Assembly: GCF_900176205.1 (NCBI RefSeq)
Contig: NZ_LT859959.1
Coordinates: 2,811,001 to 2,875,000 of the forward strand
Direction of reading: 5' to 3'
Origin: Bradyrhizobium sp. ORS 285
GTDB lineage: Bacteria; Pseudomonadota; Alphaproteobacteria; Rhizobiales; Xanthobacteraceae
DNA length: 64,000 nt
Of the stretch, positions 39,862 through 48,998 are shown one piece after another (position 1 is the stretch's first letter; the number at the start of each line of letters is the position of its first letter). The translations under genes and the position numbers were made by a program. The notes below the pieces were generated by a model. It saw nothing but the letters and a program-made list of their open reading frames with translations, searched no databases and had not been told where the DNA came from.

Positions 39862-42128
39862 GCGGTCCTGAACAGATCCCAACTGGACCGCTTGGTACGG
39901 CCACGCGCCGGATCGACGGCCGCGCCAAAGTCACGGGGCATGCGCGATACCCATCGGACGAGCCTCTTCACAACGCGGCCTATGCCCACCTTGTGACGAG
40001 CCGGATCGCGCGCGGCCATATCGTGCGCTTTCACCTGGAGGAGGCGCGCGGCCTCGCTGGTGTGCTCGACATTTTGACCTTCGAGAACATCGGGCACGAA
40101 GCCAAGCCGCCCAAGATGATGACGGGCGGCGGCACGACGACGACGCTGCAGGACAACCGGATCTGGCACGACGGGCAGATCATCGCGGTTGTCGTCGCCA
40201 ACAGCTTCGAGATCGCCCGTGAGGCCGCAGGCAGGATCCGTGTCGATTACGACGAGGAGTCGCCGAGCCCGACCTTCGACAGTCCTGGCGTCGAGGCGCA
40301 TATTCGAGAGGCCGGGGAGCACAAGGACTATGACGTCGGCGATGTGGACGCCGCGCTCGCCAGGGCTGAGGTCGTCGTCGACGAGTGGTACGAAACGCCG
40401 ACCCAGCACCACAACGCGATCGAGCTGTTCACGACCACATGCGCGTGGGACAACGGCCAGCTCACGATCTGGGAGCCGAGCCAGTTCGTCTACGGGCTCC
40501 GCGGCAACGTGGCCCAGCAGATCGGCGTCGCGCCCGAGCAGATCCGGGTCATTTCGAAGTTCATCGGTGGCGCGTTCGGCTCGAAGGGAGGGGCGACGGC
40601 CCGCACGGCATGGATCGCGATCGCCGCGCGACGGATCAACCGCCCCGTGAAGCTGGTCGCGACCCGCGGCCAGGGTTTTACGATCGCAACCTACCGTGCC
40701 GAAACCCGTCACCACCTCCAACTCGCCGCCACTAAGAATGGCATCCTTGACGCGGTCAGGCATGAGGGCTGGGAGGTCACCAGCCGGCCGAGCAACTACA
40801 ACGTTTCCGGTAACGAGACGACCGCGCGGATGTATGCTTCGCCGAACGTGAAGACGAAGGTCAACGTCGTTCACGCCGACCGCAACACGCCCGGCTTCAT
40901 GCGCGCTCCACCAGAGACGCCCTACATGTTCCCGTTGGAATGCGCCATGGATGAGCTGGCCCATCGCATCGGGTGCGATCCGATCGAACTCAGGAGGCGC
41001 AACGAGCCGGAGCGGGACCCCGTCACCGGCCTGCCATTCTCGAGTCGGCACTTGTTGCGCTGCTTTGACGAGGCGTCCGAGCGCTTTGGCTGGGCGAAGC
41101 GCGAGGCGAAGCCGCGCTCTATGGCGGACGGCGACTGGCTGGTCGGCTGGGGCTGCGCCAGCGCGGCTTATCCAGCGAACATCGCTGCGACCGCCGCTCG
41201 CGTCATGTTGCGGCCAAACGGGCAGGCCAGGGTCGAGATTGCCGCGCATGACATCGGCACCGGCGCCTATACGGTCGCGGCGATCATTGCCGCTGACAAG
41301 CTCGGGTTGGACGTCGGGGATGTGCAGGTCGACCTCGGCGACACGAGATTGCCACCGGCTTCGCTTGCGGCTGGCTCCAGCCATACGGCGACGATTTCGC
41401 ATGCGATCGGCAAGGCGTGTGACGAGCTGAGCGAGCGGATCATCCGGGCTGCGACAACCACCAATAGCGGGATGTTCGCGGGGGCTGATCCGCGCGCCCT
41501 CCGCTTGCAGCAGGGCAGGCTGGTCGGACCAGGCGGGGCGAGCGAACAGCTGTCGGACGCCTTGAAGCGGCTAAGCCCCGGCGCGCTCGAGGCTTATGCC
41601 GAGAACATCCCCACCGGTCTCAAACCCGAGGCACTCGCTCAGCTCTACAGCGGCCAGCCTCCAATGTCGCGCGGCCATAGCCGCCAGGATGTCACCGCCT
41701 ATGCGTTCGGCGCGCAATTCGTGGAGGTGCGCGTCCATCGTCGCACCTGTGAGATCCGCGTGCCGCGGATGGTCGGCGCCTTCGCCTGTGGGACCATCGT
41801 CAATCCGTTGACGGCCTACAGCCAGTTCATGGGCGGCATGATCTGGGGCCTCGGGGCCGCACTGGAGGAGAAGACGGAGATCGATCCCGTCGCCGCGCGC
41901 TACGTCAACAACAACATTGCCGAGTATCTCATCCCGGTGAATGCCGATGTGTGCAAGGTCGATGTGCTGATGCTGCCTGAAAGCGATGACGACGTGAATC
42001 CGCTCGGAATCAAAGGCATTGGCGAGATCGGGATCGTTGGCATGAATGCGGCGATTGCCAACGCTGTGTTTCACGCCACTGGCCGGCGTGTTCGCCGGCT
42101 GCCGATCCGCATCGAAGATCTGCTGTAG
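39858..42128 (+). CDS. paoC: Aldehyde oxidoreductase molybdenum-binding subunit (PaoC/YagR type)
   Basis: A 756-residue subunit. Seen: hammerhead domain (about 20-130), GGAFGSKGGATART, GFMRAPPETPYMFPLECAMDELA, AAGSSHTATIS, and LGIKGIGEIGIVGMNAAIANAV with catalytic Glu723. It holds the molybdopterin (in PaoC, cytosine dinucleotide form) site that oxidises aromatic and other aldehydes to acids using water. No maturation gene (paoD/xdhC type) follows; the next gene is a zinc alcohol dehydrogenase 72 bp on. Confidence 0.93.
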   Translation: MSGPEQIPTGPLGTATRRIDGRAKVTGHARYPSDEPLHNAAYAHLVTSRIARGHIVRFHLEEARGLAGVLDILTFENIGHEAKPPKMMTGGGTTTTLQDNRIWHDGQIIAVVVANSFEIAREAAGRIRVDYDEESPSPTFDSPGVEAHIREAGEHKDYDVGDVDAALARAEVVVDEWYETPTQHHNAIELFTTTCAWDNGQLTIWEPSQFVYGLRGNVAQQIGVAPEQIRVISKFIGGAFGSKGGATARTAWIAIAARRINRPVKLVATRGQGFTIATYRAETRHHLQLAATKNGILDAVRHEGWEVTSRPSNYNVSGNETTARMYASPNVKTKVNVVHADRNTPGFMRAPPETPYMFPLECAMDELAHRIGCDPIELRRRNEPERDPVTGLPFSSRHLLRCFDEASERFGWAKREAKPRSMADGDWLVGWGCASAAYPANIAATAARVMLRPNGQARVEIAAHDIGTGAYTVAAIIAADKLGLDVGDVQVDLGDTRLPPASLAAGSSHTATISHAIGKACDELSERIIRAATTTNSGMFAGADPRALRLQQGRLVGPGGASEQLSDALKRLSPGALEAYAENIPTGLKPEALAQLYSGQPPMSRGHSRQDVTAYAFGAQFVEVRVHRRTCEIRVPRMVGAFACGTIVNPLTAYSQFMGGMIWGLGAALEEKTEIDPVAARYVNNNIAEYLIPVNADVCKVDVLMLPESDDDVNPLGIKGIGEIGIVGMNAAIANAVFHATGRRVRRLPIRIEDLL

Positions 42129-42199
42129 CGTGGCGCATAGGAACGGCGCCCTCGAACTCCCGTTGCCCGGGGAATGTCTCGGGCACACGGAGAGCTGGC

Positions 42200-43417
42200 A
42201 TGAAGGCGGTAGTCTATCACGACAAGGGCGACATCCGGCTCGAGGAAGTCACCGATCCCACGATCGAGCAGCCGACCGATGCCATCGTCCGGCTCACGGC
42301 CTCGGCCATCTGCGGCACCGATCTCCACTTCGTCCGCGGCTCGTTTTCCGGCATGGAGCCCGGTACGATCCTCGGCCACGAGGGTGTCGGGATCGTCGAG
42401 CAGGTCGGACCCATGGTCCGCAACTTCCGGCCGGGCGACCGTGTCGTCATCGGCTCGACCATCGCCTGCGGCAGCTGCTCTTACTGTCGCGCCGGCTATT
42501 TCGCGCAATGCGACAACGCCAATCCGCATGGCAAACGGGCCGGGACGGCCTTCTTTGGCGGCCCGGGACCGACCGGACCCTGGAACGGACTACAGGCCGA
42601 GAAGGCGCGGATTCCCTACGCTCACATCGGCATGGTCAAGATTCCCGAGAATGTCACCGACGATCAGGCGATCCTCGTGTCCGACATCTTCCCAACCGGC
42701 TATTTCGGTGCCGATCTCGCAGATATCCATGAAGGCTCGACGGTCGCCGTATTTGGTTGCGGCCCGGTCGGGCAATTCGTGATCGCCAGCGCGCGGCTGA
42801 TGGGCGCGGGCCGCATCATTGCCGTCGACCACCATCCCGATCGGCTCGAGATGGCGCAGCAGCAAGGCGCCGAGATCGTGAATTTCGACAACGAAGATCC
42901 GGTCCAGACGATCGTCGAGATGACAGGAGGCATCGGGGTGGATCGCGCGATCGATGCCGTCGGCGTCGACGCCGAACATGCTCACCATGATGCGGGGACG
43001 GTCCAGGAAGACCTCGAGACGGCGCTCGACTCCGCCGCGCATGCCGTGGAGCCGAAATCTGCCGAGACGCATGCGCATGCGTACAAGCCGGGCGATGCGC
43101 CCGGCCAGGCGTTGGACTGGGCGGTGCAGGCGCTCGCCAAGGCCGGGACGCTCTCGATCATCGGTGTCTATCCGCCGACGCAGCGCGAGTTCCCGATCGG
43201 CGAGGCGATGAACAAGAACCTCACGATCAAGATGGGCAACTGCAATCATCGCAAATACATTCCGCATCTGCTCGACCTGATTGCCTCGGGTGCGATCGAT
43301 CCGCTCAAGATCCTGACCAGGACCGAGCCGATGGGATCGGTGATCTCAGCCTACGAAGCGTTCGATGCGCGTCAGCCTGGATGGCTCAAGGTCGAGCTGA
43401 AGCCGGTTGCGGCGTAG
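42200..43417 (+). CDS. Zinc-dependent alcohol dehydrogenase (formaldehyde dehydrogenase-like)
   Basis: A 405-residue medium-chain dehydrogenase. Catalytic zinc ligands: Cys38 (SAICGTDLHF), His60 and Glu61 (LGHEGVG). Structural zinc: Cys90, 93, 96 and 104 (ACGSCSYCRAGYFAQC). The nucleotide fold is at VAVFGCGPVGQFV. A His-rich insertion (GVDAEHAHHDAG to KSAETHAHAYKPGDAPGQ) is typical of the glutathione-independent formaldehyde dehydrogenase/dismutase-like subgroup. Start follows CGGAGAGCTGGC. Sits with paoABC and may deliver or remove aldehydes. Confidence 0.9.
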   Translation: MKAVVYHDKGDIRLEEVTDPTIEQPTDAIVRLTASAICGTDLHFVRGSFSGMEPGTILGHEGVGIVEQVGPMVRNFRPGDRVVIGSTIACGSCSYCRAGYFAQCDNANPHGKRAGTAFFGGPGPTGPWNGLQAEKARIPYAHIGMVKIPENVTDDQAILVSDIFPTGYFGADLADIHEGSTVAVFGCGPVGQFVIASARLMGAGRIIAVDHHPDRLEMAQQQGAEIVNFDNEDPVQTIVEMTGGIGVDRAIDAVGVDAEHAHHDAGTVQEDLETALDSAAHAVEPKSAETHAHAYKPGDAPGQALDWAVQALAKAGTLSIIGVYPPTQREFPIGEAMNKNLTIKMGNCNHRKYIPHLLDLIASGAIDPLKILTRTEPMGSVISAYEAFDARQPGWLKVELKPVAA

Positions 43418-43511
43418 CGGCCCGAGTCGCGTTGGTCTGCCTTGTGACAGCGGCATGATCGAGTGAACGCTCGGGGCGCGCTTCTTCTCGGGCGGACAGT
43501 CGGCAGAGGCT

Positions 43512-44414
43512 CTATGCCGGGCCGGTGTCGCTGTTGGCGAGTGCGCTTTCGACAAAGCTTGCAAATGCGCGCGCCTTGGCACTGGCCATGCGGCCCGCGG
43601 GGAAGACGGCCCAGAGATCCAGCGGCGGCAACATCCAGTCCGCCAAGACGCGACGCACGGCGCCGCTGGCAAGCTCGGGGCTGAACATCCAGTCTGACGC
43701 GATGGTGAGGCCCATGTCGGCGAGCACAGCCGCCCGCAGCCCCTCCGCAGCGCTGACCCTGATACGCCCATGGACGGACACCGACGCTTCGGCGCCGTCA
43801 CGGGTGAATGACCAGACATTGGGAAGTTGGCTGTAGATCACCGCCTCATGCTCCGCGAGATCCGCGGGACTGTGCGGCTCGTCGGCGCGCGCGAGGTAGG
43901 CCGGCGTGGCCAGCACCGAACGTCCGCCAGTCGCCAGCTTGCGTGCGATCGCCGAGGAATCGGCCAGCGCGCCCATGCGCAGCGAGACATCGATCCCTTC
44001 GGCCACCAGGTCGATGACGCGATCATCGAGTGTCACATCGATTTCGAGCTCGGGATGACGGTCCAGAAAGCGCGGCAGCAGCGGCACGATGTGCAGGCGT
44101 GCGAACGTCGTGGCAGCGGACACGCGCAGGCAGCCGGAAAGTCCCGCGCCCGCCCCGCGTGCTGCAATCTCGGCCTCGTCGGCTTCCTGGATGGCCGCCT
44201 TCGCCCCTTCATAGAAGCGTTGCCCGGCTTCTGTCGGGGTCAGCCCGTGCGTTGAGCGGATCAGCAGGCTCACCTGCAGCCGGTCTTCGAGCTGGGCGAT
44301 GGTCTTGGACACGGCAGGCTGGCCGACATTGAGGTGACGGGCGGCGGCCGAAAAGGAGCCGGTTTCGACCACGCGCACGAATGTCGACATCGCTTGATAC
44401 CTGTCCACCGTCAT
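43512..44414 (-). CDS. LysR family transcriptional regulator
   Basis: A 300-residue regulator. N-terminal winged HTH: MSTFVRVVETGSFSAAARHLNVGQPAVSKTIAQLEDRLQVSLLIRSTHGLTPTEAGQRFY. The substrate-binding domain is about residues 92-295 (LSGCLRVSAATTFARLHIVPLLPRF). It is divergent from the GST-peroxiredoxin-SDR operon with a 193-bp shared intergenic region, the usual layout for a LysR protein controlling that operon and itself. The ligand is unknown. Confidence 0.93.
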   Translation of the reverse strand: MTVDRYQAMSTFVRVVETGSFSAAARHLNVGQPAVSKTIAQLEDRLQVSLLIRSTHGLTPTEAGQRFYEGAKAAIQEADEAEIAARGAGAGLSGCLRVSAATTFARLHIVPLLPRFLDRHPELEIDVTLDDRVIDLVAEGIDVSLRMGALADSSAIARKLATGGRSVLATPAYLARADEPHSPADLAEHEAVIYSQLPNVWSFTRDGAEASVSVHGRIRVSAAEGLRAAVLADMGLTIASDWMFSPELASGAVRRVLADWMLPPLDLWAVFPAGRMASAKARAFASFVESALANSDTGPA

Positions 44415-44425
44415 TCCTCCTGGGA

Positions 44426-44436
44426 ATAACCGTTAT
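44426..44436. promoter_or_regulatory. Small palindrome in the LysR-GST divergent region
   Basis: ATAAC-C-GTTAT is a perfect 5-bp inverted repeat with a 1-base centre in an otherwise GC-rich spacer, 12 bp upstream of the LysR start. It could be part of a LysR-type operator or an AT-rich promoter element. Short and unsupported by a second copy. Confidence 0.35.
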
Positions 44437-44607
44437 CGCTCACGGCCCGCTGCCCTGTCGAGCGGAACAGGCGCATCAAGTCTCCAGACCTTCGGACTGG
44501 CCGAAGGCGGTCCAGGTAAGAGACCGAACGAATTGGCTGACGCGGACCGCGACTGAGGTCCTTCGGTCTTGGGCATCGGCCGCAGCCGCACATGAGGGGA
44601 CGAGATC

Positions 44608-45228
44608 ATGCTGGACGTCTATGCCTTCGCCACGCCGAACAGTGTCAAGGTGCCGGTCGCGCTGGAAGAGCTGGGGCTCGACTATTCGCTGCACGGCGTG
44701 AACATCCGCAAAGGCGAACAGAAGGCGCAGGGTTTCATCGCGCTGAACGCAAACGCCAAGGTGCCGGTGCTGGTCGACGGGAATTTCGTCCTGACCGAGT
44801 CCGCCGCCATTTTGGTGTATCTCGCCGAGAAGACCGGCCGCCTGTTGCCGGCCTCGGGAGAGGGGAGGGCGCGCGTTTTCGAGCAACTGTTCTTCCACGC
44901 TTCGGGCTTGAGCCCGGCGTTCGGCCAATCGGGCTTCTTTCAGCGTCTCGCGGGCGAGCCGCAGCCGATCGCGATCGAGCGCTTCTCCAACGAAGCAAGA
45001 CGTACAGTTTTGATCCTCGACGGCGTTCTGGCTAAGCAGCCCTTCACCGCCGGCCACGAGTTCACGATTGCCGATATCGCTCATTTTGGCTGGCTGTGGC
45101 GACGCGAGTTCGCTGGCGTCGATCTCGAGCAGGCCCCCAACGTCGCGCGTTGGTACGGCGAAGTCGAGGGCCGGCCAGCTGTCCAGCGCGCGGTCGCGCG
45201 CGTGAACGCGCTCATTCCTGCTGCCTGA
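44608..45228 (+). CDS. Glutathione S-transferase family protein
   Basis: A 206-residue protein with an N-terminal thioredoxin-like domain (LDVYAFATPNSVKVPVALEELGLDYSLHGVNI; NANAKVPVLVDGNFVLTESAAILVYLAEKTG, the GSH-binding cis-Pro and ESxAI motif) and a helical C-terminal domain. NSVKV near residue 12 resembles the Ser/Asn active site of Nu/beta-like bacterial GSTs (YfcG group). Likely conjugates or reduces electrophiles with glutathione. First gene of the operon opposite LysR. Confidence 0.92.
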   Translation: MLDVYAFATPNSVKVPVALEELGLDYSLHGVNIRKGEQKAQGFIALNANAKVPVLVDGNFVLTESAAILVYLAEKTGRLLPASGEGRARVFEQLFFHASGLSPAFGQSGFFQRLAGEPQPIAIERFSNEARRTVLILDGVLAKQPFTAGHEFTIADIAHFGWLWRREFAGVDLEQAPNVARWYGEVEGRPAVQRAVARVNALIPAA

Positions 45229-45263
45229 CGCTTCCTTTCACCCCTGATCCACGGAGACAGATC

Positions 45264-45938
45264 ATGACGCTTCAGTCCAAGCTCGATGCCTTCAAGGCCG
45301 ATTTCGAAGCGGGCAAACCACCCTATCAAGTGCCGCAGGCCGTCATCGAGACGATGCACCGCGCCACGGCCGAACTGATCGCGAGCGGTGCGGCGACGCA
45401 CGCCCTCAAGGCAGGCGACCATGCGCCGGCGTTTGCGCTGAAAGACCCGGACGGCCAGGTCGTATCGTCCTCGGACCTGCTCGCCAAGGGCCCGCTGGTC
45501 GTGAGCTTCTATCGTGGCGTCTGGTGCCCCTATTGCAACATGGAGCTGCAGGCGCTCCAGGCAGCGCTGCCGGACTTCGAGAAGCTCGGCGCGAGCCTGG
45601 TCGCGATCTCGCCGCAGACTGCGGCCAACAGCCGAAAGTCGGTGCGCCAGAATGGGCTCGGCTTTCCGATCCTGTCGGACACCCACAACGATGTGGCCGC
45701 CGCCTTCGGACTTCGCTTCGCGCTGCCCGACTATCTCGTTGACCTCTACAAGAGCCTCAAGAACGATCTGCCGGCCTTCAATGGCGACCCGAGCTGGACG
45801 CTGCCCATGCCGGCCCGTTACGTCATCGCACCGGACGGCCTGATCCTCTACGCCGAGGTGAACCCGGACTACACCCGTCGTCCCGAGCCCGAGGACATGC
45901 TGCCCGCGCTTCGCCGCGCAGCCGCGGCGGCCGTTTGA
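45264..45938 (+). CDS. Peroxiredoxin-like AhpC/TSA-family protein
   Basis: A 224-residue thioredoxin-fold protein. An N-terminal helical segment (about 1-45) precedes the core: LKAGDHAPAFALKDPDGQVVSSSDL, SFYRGVWCPYCNMELQAL with Cys88 and Cys91, and LVAISPQT. The Cys-Pro-Tyr-Cys pair is like a thioredoxin site set in a peroxiredoxin context. Expected to reduce peroxides or protein thiols. ATG at 45264 after GGAGACAG; 35 bp after the GST gene. Confidence 0.88.
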   Translation: MTLQSKLDAFKADFEAGKPPYQVPQAVIETMHRATAELIASGAATHALKAGDHAPAFALKDPDGQVVSSSDLLAKGPLVVSFYRGVWCPYCNMELQALQAALPDFEKLGASLVAISPQTAANSRKSVRQNGLGFPILSDTHNDVAAAFGLRFALPDYLVDLYKSLKNDLPAFNGDPSWTLPMPARYVIAPDGLILYAEVNPDYTRRPEPEDMLPALRRAAAAAV

Positions 45939-45986
45939 TCTGCATCTCCGCCTCCCTGCCGACGAAGCTAATTTGCGAGGATCTCA

Positions 45987-46703
45987 ATGTCTCGTACCTT
46001 CCTGATCACCGGTGCCAGCAAGGGCATCGGCCGTGCACTCGCCGATCGTCTGACTCGGGGCGGGCATCGCGTCGTCGGTCTTGCGCGCGGAGCGGCAGAA
46101 GACTTTCCAGGCACGCTGGTGTCGGTCGACCTCGCCGACACGGGCGCGACCGACGCAGCGCTCCGTGAGCTCACGGCTCGTTTCCGCTTCGACGGGGTCG
46201 TCAACAATGTCGGCCTCGTTCGGCCGCAACGGCTCGGGACCGTCGAGCTGCCGGTCCTGGACGAGGTGATGCGGGTCAACCTGCATCCGGCGCTGCAGAC
46301 GGTGCAGGCTCTCCTCCCGGGGATGATGGAGCGTGGCTGGGGCAGGGTGGTCAACGTCTCCAGTCTCACCGTGCTCGGCTCGGTCGAACGCACAGCTTAC
46401 GCCGCGGCCAAGGCCGCCCTGGTGAGCTTCAGCCGCAGCTGGGCGCTCGAGCTTGCGACCACGGGCATCACCGTCAACGCGGTCTCGCCCGGGCCGACCG
46501 AGACGGAGCTGTTCCGCACCAACAACCCGCCGGGCAGCGAAGGCGAGCGCCGCTATCTCTCCGGCGTCCCGATGCGTCGCTTCGGGCAGCCGGACGAGAT
46601 CGCCGCGGCGATCGCGTTCCTGCTGTCCGACGGAGCCGCATTCATCACCGGCCAGACGATCCACGTCGACGGCGGGGCTTCGATTGGGAAAGCCGCGTTC
46701 TAG
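45987..46703 (+). CDS. Short-chain dehydrogenase/reductase
   Basis: A 238-residue SDR. Seen: [11 protein letters not shown] (cofactor loop), VVNNVG, the catalytic Ser in NVSSL (about 125), Tyr138 and Lys142 (YAAAKAAL), and the C-terminal [12 protein letters not shown]. The absence of an acidic residue after the second strand (VVGLARG) hints at NADPH preference. Last gene of the operon controlled from the LysR divergent region; convergent with the oxidase cluster. Confidence 0.92.
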   Translation: MSRTFLITGASKGIGRALADRLTRGGHRVVGLARGAAEDFPGTLVSVDLADTGATDAALRELTARFRFDGVVNNVGLVRPQRLGTVELPVLDEVMRVNLHPALQTVQALLPGMMERGWGRVVNVSSLTVLGSVERTAYAAAKAALVSFSRSWALELATTGITVNAVSPGPTETELFRTNNPPGSEGERRYLSGVPMRRFGQPDEIAAAIAFLLSDGAAFITGQTIHVDGGASIGKAAF

Positions 46704-46719
46704 TACTTGGAGGGACGCA

Positions 46720-46995
46720 TCAGCATGGCGGCATCGGTCGTGGGATGAGCGTCGGTGCGGGCGGGCGCGCCGGTCGTGCTCGGCGCTGGATCGAGAGGCA
46801 GGTCAGTCCCGCGGCCATCAAAATCGGGCCGGTCCCTATCGGCACGAATGTCACGAGTGCAAGACCGTTGGCCCAAACGAGCGACCAGCCCAGCGCGAAC
46901 AGCGCCTGTCCGACAAAGAGCGCATGTTGCTGCGTGAACCCGCAGTTTCGAAGCCGTCGCCTCGCGCGTGCTGCGATCTGGCGTAGCTCGCTCAT
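46720..46995 (-). CDS. Small membrane protein, unknown, end of the oxidase cluster
   Basis: A 91-residue protein starting at 46995, preceded by GAGGTGACGGCACC, 7 bp after the ctaG stop. Basic N-terminus, then two hydrophobic segments (HALFVGQALFALGWSLVWANG and LALVTFVPIGTGPILMAAGLTCL), and a Pro/Arg-rich tail. No family recognised. Placement and start signal suggest it is the last gene of the oxidase operon. Confidence 0.65.
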   Translation of the reverse strand: MSELRQIAARARRRLRNCGFTQQHALFVGQALFALGWSLVWANGLALVTFVPIGTGPILMAAGLTCLSIQRRARPARPPAPTLIPRPMPPC

Positions 46996-47002
46996 GGTGC
47001 CG

Positions 47003-47962
47003 TCACCTCGATGTCAGACGTTGCACTGCAGCCGCGCGGCGCGCCGACCGGGACGCGCGCGTCTCGGCCTCGTTGAGCCAGCCAAGGAAGACCAGCGCTG
47101 CCGCAAGCACGTAGGAACTCCCGGCTGGGATCCACATGATGAGCCCGGCGAGCTGCTGGTCCTGCATCAGGTTGAGACCCCATTTCATCACGCCCTCGGC
47201 ATGGACGGGATAGAGCGGCCGTGGCGCGAATATCATCAGTGCGCCAGGCAGGCCGCTCAGCACCGCAGTTGCCACGATCAGCAGCAACGCCGGACCATGG
47301 GCCAGCCGCCGCGCATGGCCCGGCGCGGGCAACACCACTGACCAGAACATCAGCGCACTGATAAAGAAACTGAGATGCTCGAGGATGTGGATGGCGTCGT
47401 TCTGGAGTGCCCATCGATAAGGACCGGGGGCGTGCCAGAACACGAAGCCGGCGTTGAACAGGATGAACACCAGCAGTGGATGCATCAAAGCGTCGGAGGC
47501 AAGGCCGAGTCGGGCGCCATGCCAGAACCGCACGATGCGCTTGCGGCCCGGTGCCGGGACGCCGCGCAGGAAAATGCCGAGGCAGTCGCTCGCGATCAGG
47601 AGCGGAGGTGCAGCCAGCATCAGCAGCAGATGCTGTACCATGTGCGCCGAGAACAGGTCCTCGCTCATCGTGTCGAGCGGCGAGTCCAGGGCGATCAGAA
47701 GGACGAGCATCCCAGCCGTGAAGGCCAGCGTTCGCCGGATCGAGATCAGCTCGGTCCGGTTCTCGCGGACGGCCCGGCTCACGCCGAACGCGTACAAGCC
47801 GGTCGCCAGCGCCAGTGGGACGATCGTCGGCGCCTCGAGCGGCCAGCCGTGGCCGAACACGGCCTCAGCGGAGCCCGGCGCGGGCACGATGCCGTGGGCT
47901 GCGGCTGCGCCAGGGAGGGTGAGCACGGCATATGGCAGCCGACGGGTTACGCTCAGCTGCAT
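47003..47962 (-). CDS. ctaG: Cytochrome c oxidase assembly protein CtaG (caa3_CtaG type)
   Basis: A 319-residue membrane protein with about nine helices. Family marks: SPLDTMSEDLFSAHMVQHLLLMLAAPPLLI, HPLLVFILFNAGFVFWHAPGPYRWALQND, HILEHLSFFISALMFWSVVL, and MQDQQLAGLIMWIPAG. This is the Bacillus-type multi-helix CtaG (DUF1404-like/caa3_CtaG), distinct from the Cox11-type copper chaperone of the same name. It is needed to form the copper site of caa3-type oxidases, in line with the adjacent subunits. The start overlaps the preceding gene by 10 bp. Confidence 0.88.
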   Translation of the reverse strand: MQLSVTRRLPYAVLTLPGAAAAHGIVPAPGSAEAVFGHGWPLEAPTIVPLALATGLYAFGVSRAVRENRTELISIRRTLAFTAGMLVLLIALDSPLDTMSEDLFSAHMVQHLLLMLAAPPLLIASDCLGIFLRGVPAPGRKRIVRFWHGARLGLASDALMHPLLVFILFNAGFVFWHAPGPYRWALQNDAIHILEHLSFFISALMFWSVVLPAPGHARRLAHGPALLLIVATAVLSGLPGALMIFAPRPLYPVHAEGVMKWGLNLMQDQQLAGLIMWIPAGSSYVLAAALVFLGWLNEAETRASRSARRAAAVQRLTSR

Positions 47963-48393
47963 GATCTGAGGATCCAGAGGCTCGCCGAGTCGGAGGCGAC
48001 GGTGATGAAGAACAGGCCGCTGGTCAGCAGCCCCCAGACCGCGAGGAAGCGCGTGCGCCCTTCGCCGGCCTCGATCATGTGTGAGCGATTCTCCGCCATC
48101 TCCTCTCGGCTCGCCCGCCACGCGCTGTAGGCGATGAGGCCGGAGGCAGCCGACAGCGCCAGGCTGACGACATCGATCGCGATCAGCCCGGTCCAAAGCA
48201 GGCCGGGGCTGACCGGTGATTTCGGCACGTCGATCGGATAACAATTATGGCTCGCAAGTGCGTAGTTCGAGATGAGGTGCAACGACCAGCCGATAGGCGG
48301 CGCAAACAATGCGAACAGGAGCCAGCCAAGGCCGAAGCGATGGCGGTGGGGTGCGGGATGTCCCTGATGGACGGCGGTTTCGACGTCAGCCAT
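47953..48393 (-). CDS. Four-helix membrane protein of the oxidase cluster
   Basis: A 146-residue protein with about four hydrophobic segments (FGLGWLLFALFAPPIGWSLHLI; GLLWTGLIAIDVVSLALSAASGLIAYS; FLAVWGLLTSGLFFITVASDS) and a His-rich N-terminus (VHQGHPAPHRHRFG). Overlaps subunit III by 8 bp at its 5' end and ctaG by 10 bp at its 3' end, so translation is coupled. It could be a small accessory subunit or an assembly factor. I do not recognise the family. Confidence 0.7.
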   Translation of the reverse strand: MADVETAVHQGHPAPHRHRFGLGWLLFALFAPPIGWSLHLISNYALASHNCYPIDVPKSPVSPGLLWTGLIAIDVVSLALSAASGLIAYSAWRASREEMAENRSHMIEAGEGRTRFLAVWGLLTSGLFFITVASDSASLWILRSCS

Positions 48394-48997
48394 GGCTCAG
48401 GCCCAGATATGGCGTGATGTAGAGGCTGAAGAACACGGTCAGCCACACGGCATCGACGAAGTGCCAGTAGATCGCGCCGATCGAGATCGGCGCTTCCCGG
48501 CCTGGCCCGAAATAGCCGAGCATCGACCAGATGGTGAGCGGAAGCAGCATCAGCAGGCCGAGCACGACATGGCCCATGTGGAAGCCGGTGATGACGAAGA
48601 ACAGCGAGCCATAGGGGCCGGAATTGAACGAGAAGGATTTGGCCTTCCATTCCAGCACCTGGATGGCCACGAAGATGACGCCGAGCACGAATCCGGTTCC
48701 GAGGCCCAAAGCCTGCTTCAGGCGCGAGCCCTGCCGACCGCCGCGCTCGCCATACCAGACCGCCACGCTGCTGATCAGCAGGATCGCAGTGTTGGGCCCG
48801 GCGAGTTTGAAGCTCGGCATCTCCGCCGGCCACATCTCGCCGCGCGGCTGGATCGTGAAGTAGAAGTAGCAGAACAGCAGGTAGGCGAATAGCGAGGCTT
48901 CCGTGACGATGCCGGCGATCATGCCCCACCAGCCGGCGGTTCGAGGCGTGAGACTGCCGATCGGAAGCTCAGTGCGTGGGATGGCGACGATGGTCAT
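48386..48997 (-). CDS. Heme-copper oxidase subunit III
   Basis: A 203-residue membrane protein with about five helices, shorter than the seven-helix mitochondrial type, as is usual for caa3/CoxO-like subunit III. Motifs: TEASLFAYLLFCYFYF, SSVAVWYGERGG, ITGFHMGHVVLGLLMLL, and IYWHFVDAVWLTVFFSLYI (the conserved YWHFVDxVW). ATG at 48997 lies right after the subunit I stop. Confidence 0.9.
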   Translation of the reverse strand: MTIVAIPRTELPIGSLTPRTAGWWGMIAGIVTEASLFAYLLFCYFYFTIQPRGEMWPAEMPSFKLAGPNTAILLISSVAVWYGERGGRQGSRLKQALGLGTGFVLGVIFVAIQVLEWKAKSFSFNSGPYGSLFFVITGFHMGHVVLGLLMLLPLTIWSMLGYFGPGREAPISIGAIYWHFVDAVWLTVFFSLYITPYLGLSHG

Positions 48998-48998
48998 C

